A stretch of DNA of 12,839 bases, taken from an uncultured beta proteobacterium (GTDB taxonomy: Bacteria; Pseudomonadota; Gammaproteobacteria; Burkholderiales; Burkholderiaceae_C). Shown piece after piece: positions 12,260 through 12,839 of this stretch. The notes under the pieces were generated by a model, which saw only the letters and a list, made by a program, of their open reading frames with translations, ran no database searches and was not told where the DNA came from. Position 1 is the stretch's first letter; every line of letters begins with the position of its first letter. The stretch spans positions 1-12,839 of the forward strand of contig CAISLL010000144.1 in assembly GCA_903886165.1 (NCBI GenBank), written 5' to 3'. A program made the translations under genes and the position numbers.

Positions 12260-12628
12260 CTACCGGACAAGCTTGCCTCCGAAGGCGACGCGGCCTCGAC
12301 CTGGTGGGGCGTACTCGACATGTACGCGCTCGACAGGGCGCCTGAGGCTGGATGCTACGGCCGCTGCTAGTTGTTCTGCCTCGTTAACTCTGGCCTCTTC
12401 ATCCGGCCAGTCCGTGTGAAGTACCTGCACGAATACGGGGAGATCATCGTCTTCGACCATTGCTCCGTTCTCGGCGTACTTGCCGTCCTGAAGCTCAGTC
12501 ACGCGTACCCAGACTCGTCCGGTATCGGCACCCAGCACGCGTGCAATCGAAGCCGCCAATGTCTGAGCCGCGTCGGAGGGCAGCTTGCGCGAGGCTGAGA
12601 CGACTGGGCGGACGTCTACGATTGGCAT
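12260..12628 (-). CDS. Tautomerase-superfamily (4-oxalocrotonate tautomerase/MIF fold) protein, cassette-borne
   Basis: The 122-residue protein begins MPIVDVRPVV; removal of Met would expose the N-terminal proline that serves as catalytic base in the tautomerase superfamily. The first half (residues 2-55) has the beta-alpha-beta pattern ending VWVRVTELQDGKYAENG. The second half (LPVFVQVLHTDWPDEEA to VERVHVEYAPPGRGRVAFGG) repeats strand-helix-strand without a second proline start. It therefore resembles the fused two-repeat members more than the ~62-residue 4-OT. The substrate is unknown. The start codon lies 7 nt after an attC core (GTTAGGC at 12642-12636), the usual position for the first codon of a gene cassette. 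The core GTTAGGCCTCGC before it and GCGAGGCCTAAC after it form a 12-bp inverted repeat. No promoter of its own is visible. Confidence 0.8.
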   Translation of the reverse strand: MPIVDVRPVVSASRKLPSDAAQTLAASIARVLGADTGRVWVRVTELQDGKYAENGAMVEDDDLPVFVQVLHTDWPDEEARVNEAEQLAAAVASSLRRPVERVHVEYAPPGRGRVAFGGKLVR

Positions 12629-12635
12629 TTGCGAG

Positions 12636-12722
12636 GCCTAACGTCAAAGCTGCCCGACACGCAGCATGGGCCGCAAAGCGGCATTCTGCTGCTGCGTGTC
12701 CGCGCCGCGCGAAATGTTAGAC
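12636..12722 (-). repeat. Integron cassette recombination site attC (59-base element), 87 bp
   Basis: On the - strand it runs from GTCTAAC (12722-12716, RYYYAAC) to GTTAGGC (12642-12636, GTTRRRY), the two integrase core boxes. Between them a perfect 11-bp inverted repeat GACACGCAGCA/TGCTGCGTGTC (12656-12666 and 12690-12700) encloses a second hairpin, GCCGC-AAA-GCGGC (12670-12682). Length, boundary boxes and fold all fit attC. Orientation on the - strand is supported by an ORF ending 1 nt before it and a gene starting 7 nt after it. Confidence 0.85.
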
Positions 12723-12723
12723 A

Positions 12724-12839
12724 TCACTTGGCGCGCATTCGGTTGTTCTTGGCGTTGTGCTCAAGCTCACACAATCCGAGCGCTTCCATGAGCGGGGGCA
12801 CATAAACTCCGAAACGACCGCGCAGGCCTTTTTTCATAC
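12724..12839 (-). CDS. 3' end of an unrecognised cassette ORF (possibly 37 codons)
   Basis: On the - strand an open frame runs from the window edge to a TGA at 12726-12724, one base before the attC core GTCTAAC, just where a gene cassette's ORF should end. The only visible ATG is at 12837-12835 and gives 37 residues: MKKGLRGRFGVYVPPLMEAL, then about 17 polar residues with several Asn, Lys and Arg. The frame is open past this ATG to the edge, so the gene may be longer. I do not recognise the product. No transmembrane or signal segment is visible. Confidence 0.5.
   Translation of the reverse strand, partial: MKKGLRGRFGVYVPPLMEALGLCELEHNAKNNRMRAK

Noticed and set aside
12082..12321. 79-codon frame on the - strand containing NPSLKR
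   Set aside because: It runs from the end of the tautomerase gene through the attC-like sequence; the NPSLKR string is a translation of attC sequence rather than a protein signature.
1..12839. CRISPR array, tRNA or rRNA genes, insertion-sequence transposase, or integron integrase
   Set aside because: No regularly spaced repeats, no cloverleaf or rRNA sequence, and no transposase or IntI-like frame were seen.

Overview
The window looks like a chromosomal segment from a betaproteobacterium of the Burkholderiales, most likely Comamonadaceae (Rhodoferax- or Polaromonas-like). This is inferred from the high GC content, the protein sequences, gene orders such as purE-purK-sua5 and tsaB-rimI-uracil-DNA glycosylase, and four copies of a short interspersed repeat (AT-rich head, AAGGGCT...GGC tail) that I recall as common in that family. 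No species can be fixed from the sequence alone.

Left part (1-2808, + strand): the 3' part of purE, which enters from outside the window, overlaps purK by 4 nt (de novo purine synthesis). A full two-domain Sua5 threonylcarbamoyl-AMP synthase follows. The sua5 gene carries a 75-bp near-perfect inverted-repeat element in frame inside its catalytic domain. It also has a degraded interspersed repeat over its first codons.

Middle (2937-7825, - strand): read in its own direction this block is dacB (PBP4-type D-Ala-D-Ala carboxypeptidase), a SemiSWEET sugar transporter, a lipoprotein alpha/beta hydrolase (lipase-like), and a FadL/OmpP1 outer-membrane channel. The hydrolase and FadL suggest a unit in which secreted hydrolysis of lipid esters is followed by uptake of hydrophobic products. 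A terminator-like hairpin sits between these two genes.

Right-centre (7891-11174, + strand): a DMT/EamA transporter diverges from dacB. It is followed by tsaB, rimI and a family-4-like uracil-DNA glycosylase. TsaB and Sua5 both serve tRNA t6A synthesis. The glycosylase keeps its four iron-sulfur cysteines but has changed residues in both catalytic motifs.

Right end (11289-12839): accessory DNA. A Phd/YefM antitoxin and RelE/ParE toxin pair lies on the + strand. What reads on the - strand as a fragment of an integron gene-cassette array follows: a 37-codon ORF end, a good 87-bp attC site, a cassette carrying a tautomerase-superfamily gene, and a truncated or degenerate second attC abutting chromosomal DNA. 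No integron integrase is visible, so this is either the distal end of an array or an isolated cassette cluster.
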